This document shows, piece by piece, positions 1 to 6,069 of a stretch of DNA of 6,069 nt. Position 1 is the first letter of the stretch; the number at the start of each line of letters is the position of its first letter. Source of the DNA: Polyangiaceae bacterium (lineage in GTDB: Bacteria; Myxococcota; Polyangia; Polyangiales; Polyangiaceae); NCBI GenBank assembly GCA_025936205.1, contig JAICTU010000525.1:1-6069 (forward strand). The letters run 5' to 3'. The notes under the pieces are model-generated. The model was not told the DNA's origin and searched no databases. It was given only the letters and a program-made list of their open reading frames with translations. Position numbers and translations under genes: made by a program.

Positions 1-959
1 AGCGCCAGGCTGAGCGCGCCCGGCACGGCCGGCGGCTTGCCGGCATCCGCTTCGCTCGACAGCAGCGGGCGCACGCGCAGCGAGTGGGGCTGAAACACCT
101 CGAGCTCGCGCGCGAGCCGGCGCGCGAGCTGAGTCAGGCGCGCTGCGGCCGACTGCACGCAGGGGAGCTCGGCCCGCCCCGCCAGGTCGTTCACCCGCGC
201 GAGCGTGCGCGCGATGTGCCCGCTGAGCGCGGGGTGCGCGAGCTCGCGCGTGCTCAGCGCGAGCCGCGCGCGCAGATCGGCGAAGTTGCTGCGGCCCTCG
301 GCCGTGCGCAGCAACGCGACCAGCTCATCGACGCGCTCGCCGCTGGAGGCGTCGCTGAGCGCGCCGAGCAGCGGCAGATTGGCGGTGGCCCGCTCCAGGC
401 GACGGTAGGCGCTGTTGTAACGCTCGGCGACGCCCAGGAAGTAGGCGAGCGCGCGTCGATCGTCGGCGGGCACGTACAGCGTGCGCTCCGGGTTGCGCGC
501 GATCTTGGGGTCCTCCAGCAGGTCGGGCAGCCCCGCTTCGTCGATGCGCCGCGTGAGCGCGTCCCAGCCCGAGCTGGACAGCACGCGCGAGAGGCGCCCG
601 ATCGGATCTTCCATCACGCGCGCGAGCTCGGGGCTCTGTCCCGACCCGAGGTCGAGCGTCAGCTCCTCCAGCAGGTTCGAGAGCACGTAGCCGCCGGAGA
701 GCTCATACGGCTGCTCTTGCCAGCGGAAGCGAAAGCGGCGGCTACCTTGATCGTCACGCGTGATGCGCTGATCGCAGTCGGTGTCCTGCTCCTCCAGGAG
801 CCGCCGCCGGATCTGCTCCAGCGACTCGGCAGGTGGCTCCGGTACGTCGGGAGCCACCTGCATGCTGGACAGGTTCCGCAGCGCTGGAGGCGCTACCGGC
901 GTCGTGCAAGCACTCAGAGCTGCTGCGAGGAATAGGCCGCAGAAGCAACCGCGAGCCAC
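1..959 (-). CDS. Lipoprotein with trehalase (GH37, fungal neutral-trehalase type) N-terminal region; 3' end beyond the window
   Basis: The frame is open from position 959 to the left edge (319 codons). From the GTG at 957-959 the protein starts MARGCFCGLFLAAALSAC, a short lipoprotein signal with lipobox LSAC and Cys18 as lipidation site. After a Pro-rich linker (about 19-45), residues 59-70 (D-x-D-x-D ... D) match the calcium-binding loop of fungal neutral trehalases. Then come YVLSNLLEEL (91-100), EDPIGRLSR (117-125), LTRRID (135-140), DPK (150-152) and LYVP (161-164), in the order seen in yeast Nth1-type enzymes. Residues about 181-290 are Arg/Leu/Ala-rich, probably helical, and do not fit the family. 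Residues 292-319 again resemble the L-x-V-x-x-L ... PGLLALA segment that opens the barrel. The catalytic barrel and its acid/base residues would be off the window, so trehalose hydrolysis to glucose is inferred. The start is uncertain: there is no Shine-Dalgarno, and a CTG eight codons upstream is possible. The gap to the preceding gene is 17 bases. Confidence 0.72.
   Translation of the reverse strand, partial: MARGCFCGLFLAAALSACTTPVAPPALRNLSSMQVAPDVPEPPAESLEQIRRRLLEEQDTDCDQRITRDDQGSRRFRFRWQEQPYELSGGYVLSNLLEELTLDLGSGQSPELARVMEDPIGRLSRVLSSSGWDALTRRIDEAGLPDLLEDPKIARNPERTLYVPADDRRALAYFLGVAERYNSAYRRLERATANLPLLGALSDASSGERVDELVALLRTAEGRSNFADLRARLALSTRELAHPALSGHIARTLARVNDLAGRAELPCVQSAAARLTQLARRLARELEVFQPHSLRVRPLLSSEADAGKPPAVPGALSLA
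750..785 (-). other. Predicted EF-hand-like calcium-binding loop
   Basis: The codons encode DTDCDQRITRDD (residues 59-70). Yeast neutral trehalase Nth1 has, as recalled, DTDGNMQITIED at the equivalent place, where acidic and Asn side chains bind Ca2+. Acidic side chains sit at loop positions 1, 3, 5 and 12 here, so the ligand set looks intact. Position 7 is Arg, where the ligand is usually a backbone carbonyl. Calcium binding is inferred from this pattern only. Confidence 0.6.
906..917 (-). other. Lipobox LSAC of the trehalase-like lipoprotein
   Basis: These four codons read Leu-Ser-Ala-Cys directly after the hydrophobic run GLFLAAA. This is a canonical signal peptidase II site, with cleavage before the Cys. 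It predicts export and membrane anchoring, which is unusual for a protein resembling the cytosolic neutral trehalases of fungi. The residue after Cys is Thr, not Asp, so there is no obvious inner-membrane retention signal by the E. coli rule, which may not hold in this organism. Confidence 0.75.
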
Positions 960-976
960 CGCGGGTATCCAGGAAC

Positions 977-2041
977 TCAGCCGAGCACGCGCCGGCAGAG
1001 CTGCGCGATCTCTTTTTCGTACGGGTTGTCGTACGCGAAGCGCAGCACCTCGAAGGCGAGGCGGGATTCGGGGGGCGGCGGGCTGAGCTGCAGGCGCGCC
1101 CAGGTGAAGCCGGTGTCCGGGTTGGGGCCGCACAGGGTCGGGTAGCGGCGGATCGCGATCGCCACCTGTCCGCGCGCCCACTCCACCGACTGATCATCGA
1201 GCGTGCCGCCCGTGATGGCCGTGCTCACGTAGGTGGGCACTGCCACGGAGCTGGGCAGCGCCTTGAGCAGATCCTTGGCGGAGTTCAGCGCCTCGAGGTT
1301 GTTGCGGAAGCGCTCGTTCGCTTCCTGTGCCTTGCGCGCATACAGCCGATCCATGAACAGCGCCTGCAGGCCGCTGATGCGCGGATCGGTGCTGTCGAAG
1401 CGCGCCAGATCCTCGTACAGCTCGTAGGCGTGCGCCAGCTCGGCGCCGGCGAGCTGCTGTTGCGGCCGATCGAGCACCTTGCGGAACTCCGCCAGCAGCT
1501 CATCCAGCCGGCGATCGGTCGCCTGCAGCTGGCTCAGCGCGACCGTGCCGATCTCCTGTGACTTGCCCTGGTGGTCGCGCAGCATGACCTTGGCGACGGG
1601 CGTGTTGGTCTTGTCGTCACCGTACAGGTCCTGCAGCATCCGATCGCTCAGGTTGGTCGAGACCTCGCCGTCGCGGTTGGGCTCACCCAGGCGGAAGGTG
1701 TTGCCGCCGACCTCGAGCGAGAGCGTCACGTCGCGCGTCACGCGCTGATTGCAGGGGACGCTGCTGGTCGGGTCACCGGCGACCGTCTTCTTCTTGCCGT
1801 TCTCGATGAAGCTCTGCACGGGGATCACGTCGCACAATGACTCCTCGCGCACGATCACGCGCACGCGGCCGCGCGTGGCCTCGACGTCGGCGGTGTAGCG
1901 GGTGTCGCGCGGGGCGCCGTACTGCTCGCTGCTCGTGACGGGACCGGGCGCGCTCGGCGCCTCCGGGGGCTTGTCTTTGCCGCCGCAAGCGAACGCGCCC
2001 AGCAGCGCGGCGCACACATAGAGCTTCGTCCCGAACTTCAT
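977..2041 (-). CDS. Lipoprotein of unknown family, 354 aa
   Basis: I do not recognise the family. The ATG at 2039-2041 is well supported by a strong GAGGAGG eight bases upstream. The N-terminus MKFGTKLYVCAALLGAFAC is a lipoprotein signal: Lys-rich start, hydrophobic core, and a loose lipobox AFAC with Cys19. A Pro/Ser/Lys linker follows (20-45). Residues about 50-170 look beta-rich and contain Cys70 and Cys97, with a conserved-looking FRLGEPNRDGEV segment (116-127). Residues about 175-262 are amphipathic and helical (RRLDELLAEFRKVL, AYELYEDLARF, NNLEALNSAKDLLKAL), suggesting a helical bundle or TPR-like fold. The tail holds Cys304 and Cys349 and a PPPP turn (321-324). Four Cys in an exported protein suggest two disulfides. 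Its start overlaps the acyltransferase stop as ATGA, and the trehalase-like lipoprotein follows after 17 bases, so the two lipoproteins are probably co-expressed and may be partners. That partnership is inference. Confidence 0.85.
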   Translation of the reverse strand: MKFGTKLYVCAALLGAFACGGKDKPPEAPSAPGPVTSSEQYGAPRDTRYTADVEATRGRVRVIVREESLCDVIPVQSFIENGKKKTVAGDPTSSVPCNQRVTRDVTLSLEVGGNTFRLGEPNRDGEVSTNLSDRMLQDLYGDDKTNTPVAKVMLRDHQGKSQEIGTVALSQLQATDRRLDELLAEFRKVLDRPQQQLAGAELAHAYELYEDLARFDSTDPRISGLQALFMDRLYARKAQEANERFRNNLEALNSAKDLLKALPSSVAVPTYVSTAITGGTLDDQSVEWARGQVAIAIRRYPTLCGPNPDTGFTWARLQLSPPPPESRLAFEVLRFAYDNPYEKEIAQLCRRVLG

Positions 2042-3171
2042 GTCCCAAGCCTCCTCGAGTCGGTAGGGCTCCACGCTAACACAGGTCGAGAAGCAGGGCG
2101 ATCCAACCTGACTGAAAAGCGCTGCCGAGCGAGCTGGAGCAGGGGCGACTCGAGATAACGGTAGCTGAGCTCCGCCGCCCCGAGGCTCGCGCCCAGCCCG
2201 AGCACGAAGAGCGCTCCCGGATGCTCCGCGAGCCACGGTGAGAGCCGCCGCAGCAGACCGAGCAACGGCACGTGGAACAGGTAAATGCCATAGCTGACAC
2301 GCCCCACCTCGCGCAGCGGTGGCGACGAAAATGTCCGCGCCAGCCAGGTCGCGGGCGCGAGCACCAGGCTCGCCACCAGCGCGACGAAGGCGAGATCCAG
2401 CCACAGGGGCGCGCCGGCGCCGCTGCCGACGAGCCAGCCCAGCCCGAGCACGACCCCGTTCGCGGCGACCGCGGCAAATTTGCCGAACAACGCCCACAGC
2501 CGCTCGAAGCCCGGGCGCGCCTCCAGGACCAGCCCGAGCAGGGCGCCCAGGCTGAGAGCCGGGGCCAGGCTCGCGCAGATGCGCAAGGGCGTGGCGTGCA
2601 ACCAGGGCCCGAATGCCCCGTACACGGCCAGCTGTTGCAGCGCGAGCACCGCCAGCAGCACCAGCAACGCCGTGCCGCGCCGCACGCCGCTCACCAGCAG
2701 GGGCCACCAGGCGTAGAACTGCTCTTCGGTCGCCAGCGACCAGCCGAACGCGAACCAAACGGGGTAGGGCACCTCGTAATCGACGAACCAGTTGCTCGTG
2801 TACGAAGCGTGGAACAGCAGGTTGTCGAAGAAGTGCCGGCTGCCCGCGTCGCTCGGGCGCAGGCCGAGATACAGCGCGAACAGTGCCAGCACGGCGTAGT
2901 AGAGCGGAAAAATGCGCAGCGCGCGCCGCATCCAGAAGCGGCCGAGAGCGACCTCGCCCGTGGCGCGGCGCTCGGCGAGCAGGCGCGTCGTGATCAAGAA
3001 GCCGCTCAGCGCAAAGAACAGCCGCACGCCCACGTGCCCGCGCCCGAGCCAGCCGCTCTCGGCGCGGGGCAGGGCGTGGTGCCAGAGCACGGCCAGAATC
3101 GCGAGCGCACGCAGACCGTCGAGCGCGGGAAAGTAAGCGCGCCCGAGGAATTCTGCGTGCCGGTCGCTCAC
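2038..3171 (-). CDS. Acyltransferase 3 family (OafA/YrhL-type) integral membrane protein, 377 aa
   Basis: Family members move acetyl or other acyl groups onto extracytoplasmic sugars, such as lipopolysaccharide O-antigen, peptidoglycan, exopolysaccharide or macrolide sugars, from the inner membrane. The family motifs are clear. FPALDGLRALAILAVLWHHA contains the RX10H pair Arg21...His32. FFALSGFLIT is at 52-61, RRALRIFPLYY at 82-92 and SLATEEQFYAWWP at 145-157. Near the C-terminus are GRVSYGIYLFHVPL and SYRYLESPL. Many hydrophobic helices (about ten by eye) fill the protein and no SGNH esterase domain is attached, so this is the stand-alone form. The roughly 30-residue tail after the last helix is Arg/Pro-rich. 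The GTG start at 3169-3171 overlaps the pirin stop (GTGA) with GGAG only two bases before it, suggesting translation coupled to the pirin gene. The stop overlaps the next start as ATGA. No glycosyltransferase or polysaccharide gene is nearby, so the acceptor cannot be named. Confidence 0.93.
   Translation of the reverse strand: MSDRHAEFLGRAYFPALDGLRALAILAVLWHHALPRAESGWLGRGHVGVRLFFALSGFLITTRLLAERRATGEVALGRFWMRRALRIFPLYYAVLALFALYLGLRPSDAGSRHFFDNLLFHASYTSNWFVDYEVPYPVWFAFGWSLATEEQFYAWWPLLVSGVRRGTALLVLLAVLALQQLAVYGAFGPWLHATPLRICASLAPALSLGALLGLVLEARPGFERLWALFGKFAAVAANGVVLGLGWLVGSGAGAPLWLDLAFVALVASLVLAPATWLARTFSSPPLREVGRVSYGIYLFHVPLLGLLRRLSPWLAEHPGALFVLGLGASLGAAELSYRYLESPLLQLARQRFSVRLDRPASRPVLAWSPTDSRRLGT
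2050..2056 (-). promoter_or_regulatory. Strong Shine-Dalgarno for the unknown lipoprotein
   Basis: The minus strand reads GAGGAGG, then eight bases, then ATG at 2041. The motif lies inside the last codons of the acyltransferase gene and is the best ribosome binding site in the window. It fixes the lipoprotein start and argues against an upstream in-frame extension. Confidence 0.85.
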
Positions 3172-4190
3172 GGCTCCGGGCGCTCGATGCGACCGTCAGC
3201 GTGGCGCGCGAAGCGCGTTTCTTCGCGCGGGTGCACGGGCGCGTCGCTCGGCCAGGGCCAGCCGCCGAAGCGCGTGCGCTGATAGTCGGAGACCGCCTGG
3301 CGGAGCTCTTCTTGCGTGTTCATCACGAACGGCCCGTAGTGCGCCACGGGCTCGGCGATCGGCCGCGCCTGGAGCAGCAGACAGTCGACGGGCGCGTCCC
3401 CCGCCTCGAGCTTCAGGGCGCGCTCCGGGTCCAGCACCGCGGCGATGCGTGGCTTCAGCTCTTCCCCGTCGATCTTCAGGGTGCTGCCGGAGAAGAAGTA
3501 GAGCGAGCGCATCACGCTCGGCAGCGCGGCAGGCGGCAGCTCCCAGACCGCGCGGGGCTCCATGCGGATGGTCCAGATGGCAGCGCCCGAATCCGGGCGC
3601 GCTGCCCAGGAGTGCGGCGGCGGCGCGGGCGGCTTCCGCCCATCGAGCTCGCCGGCGATCACCGTCACCTCCGTCTGTGCGCCCGCTGCACCGTATCTGA
3701 GCGTCGGGATGTCGCGCTCCCAGAACATGCTGAAATGCGGCTCGACGAACTTCGACTCCTTGGGCAGGTTGATCCAGATCTGGAACAGCTCCAGCGGGTT
3801 CGGCTGCGTCGGGCTCAAGAGTGGGAACATCTCCGAGTGCACCACGCCGCGCCCCGCGGTCATCCACTGCACGTCGCCCTTGCCGAAGCGCGCGGCGGCG
3901 CCCAGCGAGTCGGAGTGATCGATGATGCCGCGGCGCAGGATGGTCACCGTCTCGAAGCCGCGGTGCGGATGCTGCGGGAAGCCCGGGATCTGCTCGCCGT
4001 GATACATGCGCCAGCCGTCTTTGCCCTCGAAGTCCATGCCCAGCTGCCGGCCGGCGAGCGGTGCATCGGGCCCCAGCGCGGCGTTGCCGGCGGGGTAGGC
4101 GTCCAGGTGGTGGACGCAAAACAGGAACGGATCGATCGTGACCCAGGGCGGCGCGCCGAGCGGCCGCCGGCTCAGAATGGCGTTGCTCAC
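3168..4190 (-). CDS. Pirin family protein (bicupin, quercetin 2,3-dioxygenase-like)
   Basis: Pirins are two-domain cupins that bind one iron or similar metal in the N-terminal domain. Some bacterial members open the flavonol quercetin; others act as redox-sensing regulators. Counting from the GTG at 4190 (340 aa), metal ligands are visible as QHPHRGFETVT (His74, His76) and GRGVVHSEM (His118, Glu120), matching the family's His-His-His-Glu set. The second cupin spans about 180-285. The C-terminal stretch DYQRTRFGGWPWP...PVHPRE...FARHADGRIE is typical of the longer bacterial pirins (E. coli YhhW is about 230 aa), so the length is normal for that subgroup. Start choice: a TTG at 4199 is in frame, but neither start has a proper Shine-Dalgarno. 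A -10-like TATATT at 4198-4203 puts transcription start near 4190, favouring GTG. The stop overlaps the acyltransferase start by four bases and this gene probably leads the operon. Substrate is unknown. Confidence 0.93.
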   Translation of the reverse strand: MSNAILSRRPLGAPPWVTIDPFLFCVHHLDAYPAGNAALGPDAPLAGRQLGMDFEGKDGWRMYHGEQIPGFPQHPHRGFETVTILRRGIIDHSDSLGAAARFGKGDVQWMTAGRGVVHSEMFPLLSPTQPNPLELFQIWINLPKESKFVEPHFSMFWERDIPTLRYGAAGAQTEVTVIAGELDGRKPPAPPPHSWAARPDSGAAIWTIRMEPRAVWELPPAALPSVMRSLYFFSGSTLKIDGEELKPRIAAVLDPERALKLEAGDAPVDCLLLQARPIAEPVAHYGPFVMNTQEELRQAVSDYQRTRFGGWPWPSDAPVHPREETRFARHADGRIERPEP

Positions 4191-4262
4191 GCCCTTCAAT
4201 ATAGCCAGGCGCGCGCCGTTGAAAATGGCCCTGGCGCCCGCGGCGGCGGTTATCCTCGTCCG
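4191..4262. other. Divergent intergenic region between the pirin and M3 peptidase genes
   Basis: This is the only true intergenic gap in the window, about 70 bases if the pirin starts at 4190. It must hold the promoters for both directions. The leftward candidate is annotated separately. Rightward, TATCCT (4251-4256) sits six bases before the peptidase ATG and could be a weak -10, but it has no -35 at normal spacing. No clear operator palindrome was seen. Confidence 0.6.
4198..4225 (-). promoter_or_regulatory. Putative sigma-70-type promoter of the leftward operon
   Basis: On the minus strand a -35-like TTTTCA (4220-4225) is followed by a 16-base spacer and a -10-like TATATT (4198-4203). These match the consensus at 4 of 6 and 5 of 6 positions and stand out in a very GC-rich setting. 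The expected transcription start, about seven bases past the -10, falls on the GTG at 4190. That would give a leaderless pirin mRNA. Based on base pattern only. Confidence 0.4.
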
Positions 4263-6069
4263 ATGAGCGATCTCGGCCCCGCCCTCGACGATCTGGCGCA
4301 GCGCTACGTCCGCCTACACCGTGCGAAAGAGGACTCTTTCTGGGTCACCAAGATGGGCCTGGCCGAGGACGTGAAGGCCGCCGGCCAAGCCGCGCAGCAA
4401 GCGGAGCAGGCGTACAACGACTTCATGCAGGATCCGTCGCGGCTGGCGGAGCTGCGCGAGCTCGAGCGCGGCGCCGCCGCGGCTCCGGCCGAAGATCAGC
4501 GCGTGCTGCGCGGCTGGATCGCGATGTTCGGGGCGCACGTGGTGGAGAGCGCGGAGGGGCGCGCGCTGTCGAGCGAGATCGTGGAGCTGGAGGGCGAGCT
4601 GGCGCGCCAGCGCCGGGCCATGCCGCTCGGCTACATCGATCCGCGCCCGGGTCCCCAGAGAGGACAGCACGTGCCGGCCTCCAGCGTGCGGCTGTCGTTG
4701 ATGCTGTCGAGCGAGCCCGATGAAGCGTTGCGCAAGGCCGCCTTCGAGGGCCTGGCCTCGATCGAGGGCTACGTGCTCGACCACGGCTTCCTCGAGATCG
4801 TGCAGAAGCGCAACCGCCTGGCGCGCCTGCTCGGTTATGAGGACTACTACGATTTCCGCGTGCAGGTCGTGGAGCGCATGAGCAAGCGGCGCCTGTTCAC
4901 GCTGCTCGACGAGCTGGTCGAGCGCACGCAGAAGCCCGCCGAAGCGGAGCTCGCGCGCTGCTCGGCGGCGCTCGGCCCGGAGGCGCTCCAGCCCTGGAAC
5001 TTCCGCTACTACAAGGGCGGCAAGCGCGTGGCCCGGCTCGACCCCTACGTGCGGCTCGCCCCCGCGCTGGAGCGCTGGATGCGCACCTTCCAGGGCCTGG
5101 GCGTGCGCTTCCGCGGCGCCACGCTCACGCTCGATCTGATCGATCGCAAGGGCAAGTACGAAAACGGCTTCATGCACGGCCCGGGCGTGGCCTTCTTCGA
5201 GCGCGGCAGCTGGCGCCCGGCGACCATCAACTTCACCGCCAACGCGGTGGTGGGCCAGCTCGGCGCCGGCATCACCGCCACGCAGACGCTGTTTCACGAA
5301 GGCGGCCACGCCGCCCACTTCAGCAATATCCTCAGCCTCGCGCCCTGCTTCGCCCAGGAGTTCGCGCCGACCTCGGTCGCCTACGCCGAGACCCAGTCGA
5401 TGTTCATGGACTCGCTGGTGAGCGACCCCGACTGGCTCTGGCGCTACGCGCGCGATGAGCACGGCGCGCCGCCTTCTGCGGAGCTGCTCGCCGAGACGCT
5501 GCGCGAGGACCAGCTTTTCCCTGCCTGGGACGTACGCGCCCTGGTCACGGTACCGTTCGCCGAGCGCGCGCTGTACGAGCTGAGCGACGACGAGCTGCGC
5601 CCGGAGCGCGTGCTCGAAGTGTTCCGCGCCGCCGAGCAGCGCTTGCAGGGCCTGAGCCGCGGCGTGCGCCCGGTGCTGGCCGTGCCGCACCTGCTGAGCG
5701 GCGAGTCGAGCGCCTATTATCACGGCTACGTGCTGGCGGAGCTCGCGGTGCACCAGACCCGCCGCCACTTCCTGGAGCGCGACGGCTACCTCACCGACAA
5801 CCCACGCATCGGCCCCGAGCTGGGCCGCGACTACTGGGCCCCGGGCAACGCGGCCACCTTCGACGAGACCCTGCAGCGACTCACGGGCTCTCCGCTCGGC
5901 ATCGAGGCGTTGCTCCAGCGCGTGAGCCGCACTCCGGAGCAAGCCGTGGCCGAGGGGCTCGCTTGCCTGGAGCAAGTGCAGCGCCGCGAGCGCCCGGAAT
6001 CGGCGCTCGATCTCGACGCGCAGATCCGCATCGTCCACGGCAACGAGACGGTCACCTCCACGCGCGAGC
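4263..6069 (+). CDS. M3 family metallopeptidase (oligoendopeptidase/thimet-like); 3' end beyond the window
   Basis: This cytosolic-type zinc peptidase (no signal peptide) is expected to cut short peptides during turnover. The frame is open for 602 codons from the ATG at 4263 with no stop before the edge. The zinc motif HEGGH is at residues 345-349 in TLFHEGGHAAHFSN, with the third ligand Glu376 in SVAYAETQSMF. The M3 substrate-binding/transition-state motif appears as SSAYYHGYVLAEL with Tyr485, Tyr486, His487 and Tyr489. Before the zinc site, GKYENGFMHGPG and PATINFTANA are typical of bacterial M3 enzymes. The helical N-terminal half is consistent with the family's channel lid, with GYEDYYDFRV near 195-204. 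Members are usually about 600-700 aa, so probably only a short tail is missing. It diverges from the pirin gene. No Shine-Dalgarno precedes the ATG, so the start could be leaderless or slightly misplaced, though no better upstream start was seen. Confidence 0.93.
   Translation, partial: MSDLGPALDDLAQRYVRLHRAKEDSFWVTKMGLAEDVKAAGQAAQQAEQAYNDFMQDPSRLAELRELERGAAAAPAEDQRVLRGWIAMFGAHVVESAEGRALSSEIVELEGELARQRRAMPLGYIDPRPGPQRGQHVPASSVRLSLMLSSEPDEALRKAAFEGLASIEGYVLDHGFLEIVQKRNRLARLLGYEDYYDFRVQVVERMSKRRLFTLLDELVERTQKPAEAELARCSAALGPEALQPWNFRYYKGGKRVARLDPYVRLAPALERWMRTFQGLGVRFRGATLTLDLIDRKGKYENGFMHGPGVAFFERGSWRPATINFTANAVVGQLGAGITATQTLFHEGGHAAHFSNILSLAPCFAQEFAPTSVAYAETQSMFMDSLVSDPDWLWRYARDEHGAPPSAELLAETLREDQLFPAWDVRALVTVPFAERALYELSDDELRPERVLEVFRAAEQRLQGLSRGVRPVLAVPHLLSGESSAYYHGYVLAELAVHQTRRHFLERDGYLTDNPRIGPELGRDYWAPGNAATFDETLQRLTGSPLGIEALLQRVSRTPEQAVAEGLACLEQVQRRERPESALDLDAQIRIVHGNETVTSTRE

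Noticed and set aside
104..117. 14-base perfect palindrome GCTCGCGCGCGAGC, with a similar one at 236-249
   Set aside because: Both lie within coding sequence made of Leu/Ala/Arg/Glu codons, where CTC, GCG, CGC and GAG readily form palindromes. There is no spacing or repeat pattern suggesting an operator or array.
84..935. Plus-strand open frame of 283 codons
   Set aside because: It lies opposite the trehalase-like lipoprotein gene, whose minus frame carries a lipobox and family motifs. The plus product is low-complexity Arg/Ala/Glu/Gln.
2042..2758. Upstream in-frame extension of the unknown lipoprotein to a start at 2758
   Set aside because: The extension is Arg/Ala-rich noise overlapping the acyltransferase, while the ATG at 2041 has a strong ribosome binding site and a signal peptide.
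2272..3282. Plus-strand open frame of 336 codons
   Set aside because: It is opposite the acyltransferase-3 gene and its product is Gln/Arg/Glu/Ala-rich without motifs; it is a composition shadow.
3196..4119. Minus-strand alternate frame of 307 codons within the pirin gene
   Set aside because: It is an Arg/Ala-rich out-of-frame reading; the pirin frame contains all metal ligands and the conserved C-terminal block.
4219..4256. TTGAAA (4219-4224) with TATCCT (4251-4256) as a rightward promoter
   Set aside because: The spacer is 26 bases, far from 16-18, so the pair does not make a normal sigma-70 promoter. TATCCT alone is mentioned only as a weak -10 candidate.
4314..6038. A 574-codon open frame on the minus strand opposite the M3 peptidase
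   Set aside because: Its product is rich in Arg, Ala, Leu, Glu and His with no recognisable motif, as expected opposite a GC-rich gene. The plus-strand frame carries HEGGH and other M3 motifs, so this is a shadow.

Overview
The window is very GC-rich (about 70% by eye) with strong G/C bias at third codon positions. It holds two acyl-anchored lipoproteins, a pirin-type cupin and an M3 metallopeptidase, all tightly packed. This fits a large-genome soil proteobacterium or, more likely, a myxobacterium (Myxococcota). That placement is inferred from composition and protein style only; no marker gene is present.

Layout. Four genes read leftward from about 4190 to the left edge: a pirin-family protein (3168-4190), an acyltransferase-3 membrane protein (2038-3171), a lipoprotein of unknown family (977-2041), and a lipoprotein with the N-terminal half of a fungal-type GH37 trehalase (about 959 to beyond position 1). 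The first three are chained by 4-base overlaps (GTGA, then ATGA). The fourth follows after 17 bases, so the set looks like one operon. One gene reads rightward, an M3-family zinc oligopeptidase (4263 to beyond 6069), which lacks only its extreme C-terminus. The only real intergenic gap is the roughly 70-base divergent region between the pirin and the peptidase. It holds a plausible leftward promoter placed so that the pirin transcript could be leaderless.

How the genes may work together. The pirin and the peptidase are probably cytosolic. The acyltransferase is in the inner membrane, and the two lipoproteins are exported. The most specific functional clue is the trehalase-like lipoprotein. 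It has a Ca-binding DxDxD loop and the LSNLLxEL, ExPxxRLSR, LTRRID and YVP blocks of neutral trehalases, then an apparent helical insert of about 110 residues before the expected barrel, which lies off the window. With an acyltransferase and an uncharacterised lipoprotein in the same operon, a cell-surface role involving trehalose or a related glycan is possible but unproven. No mobile elements, RNA genes, CRISPR arrays or clear terminators were seen.
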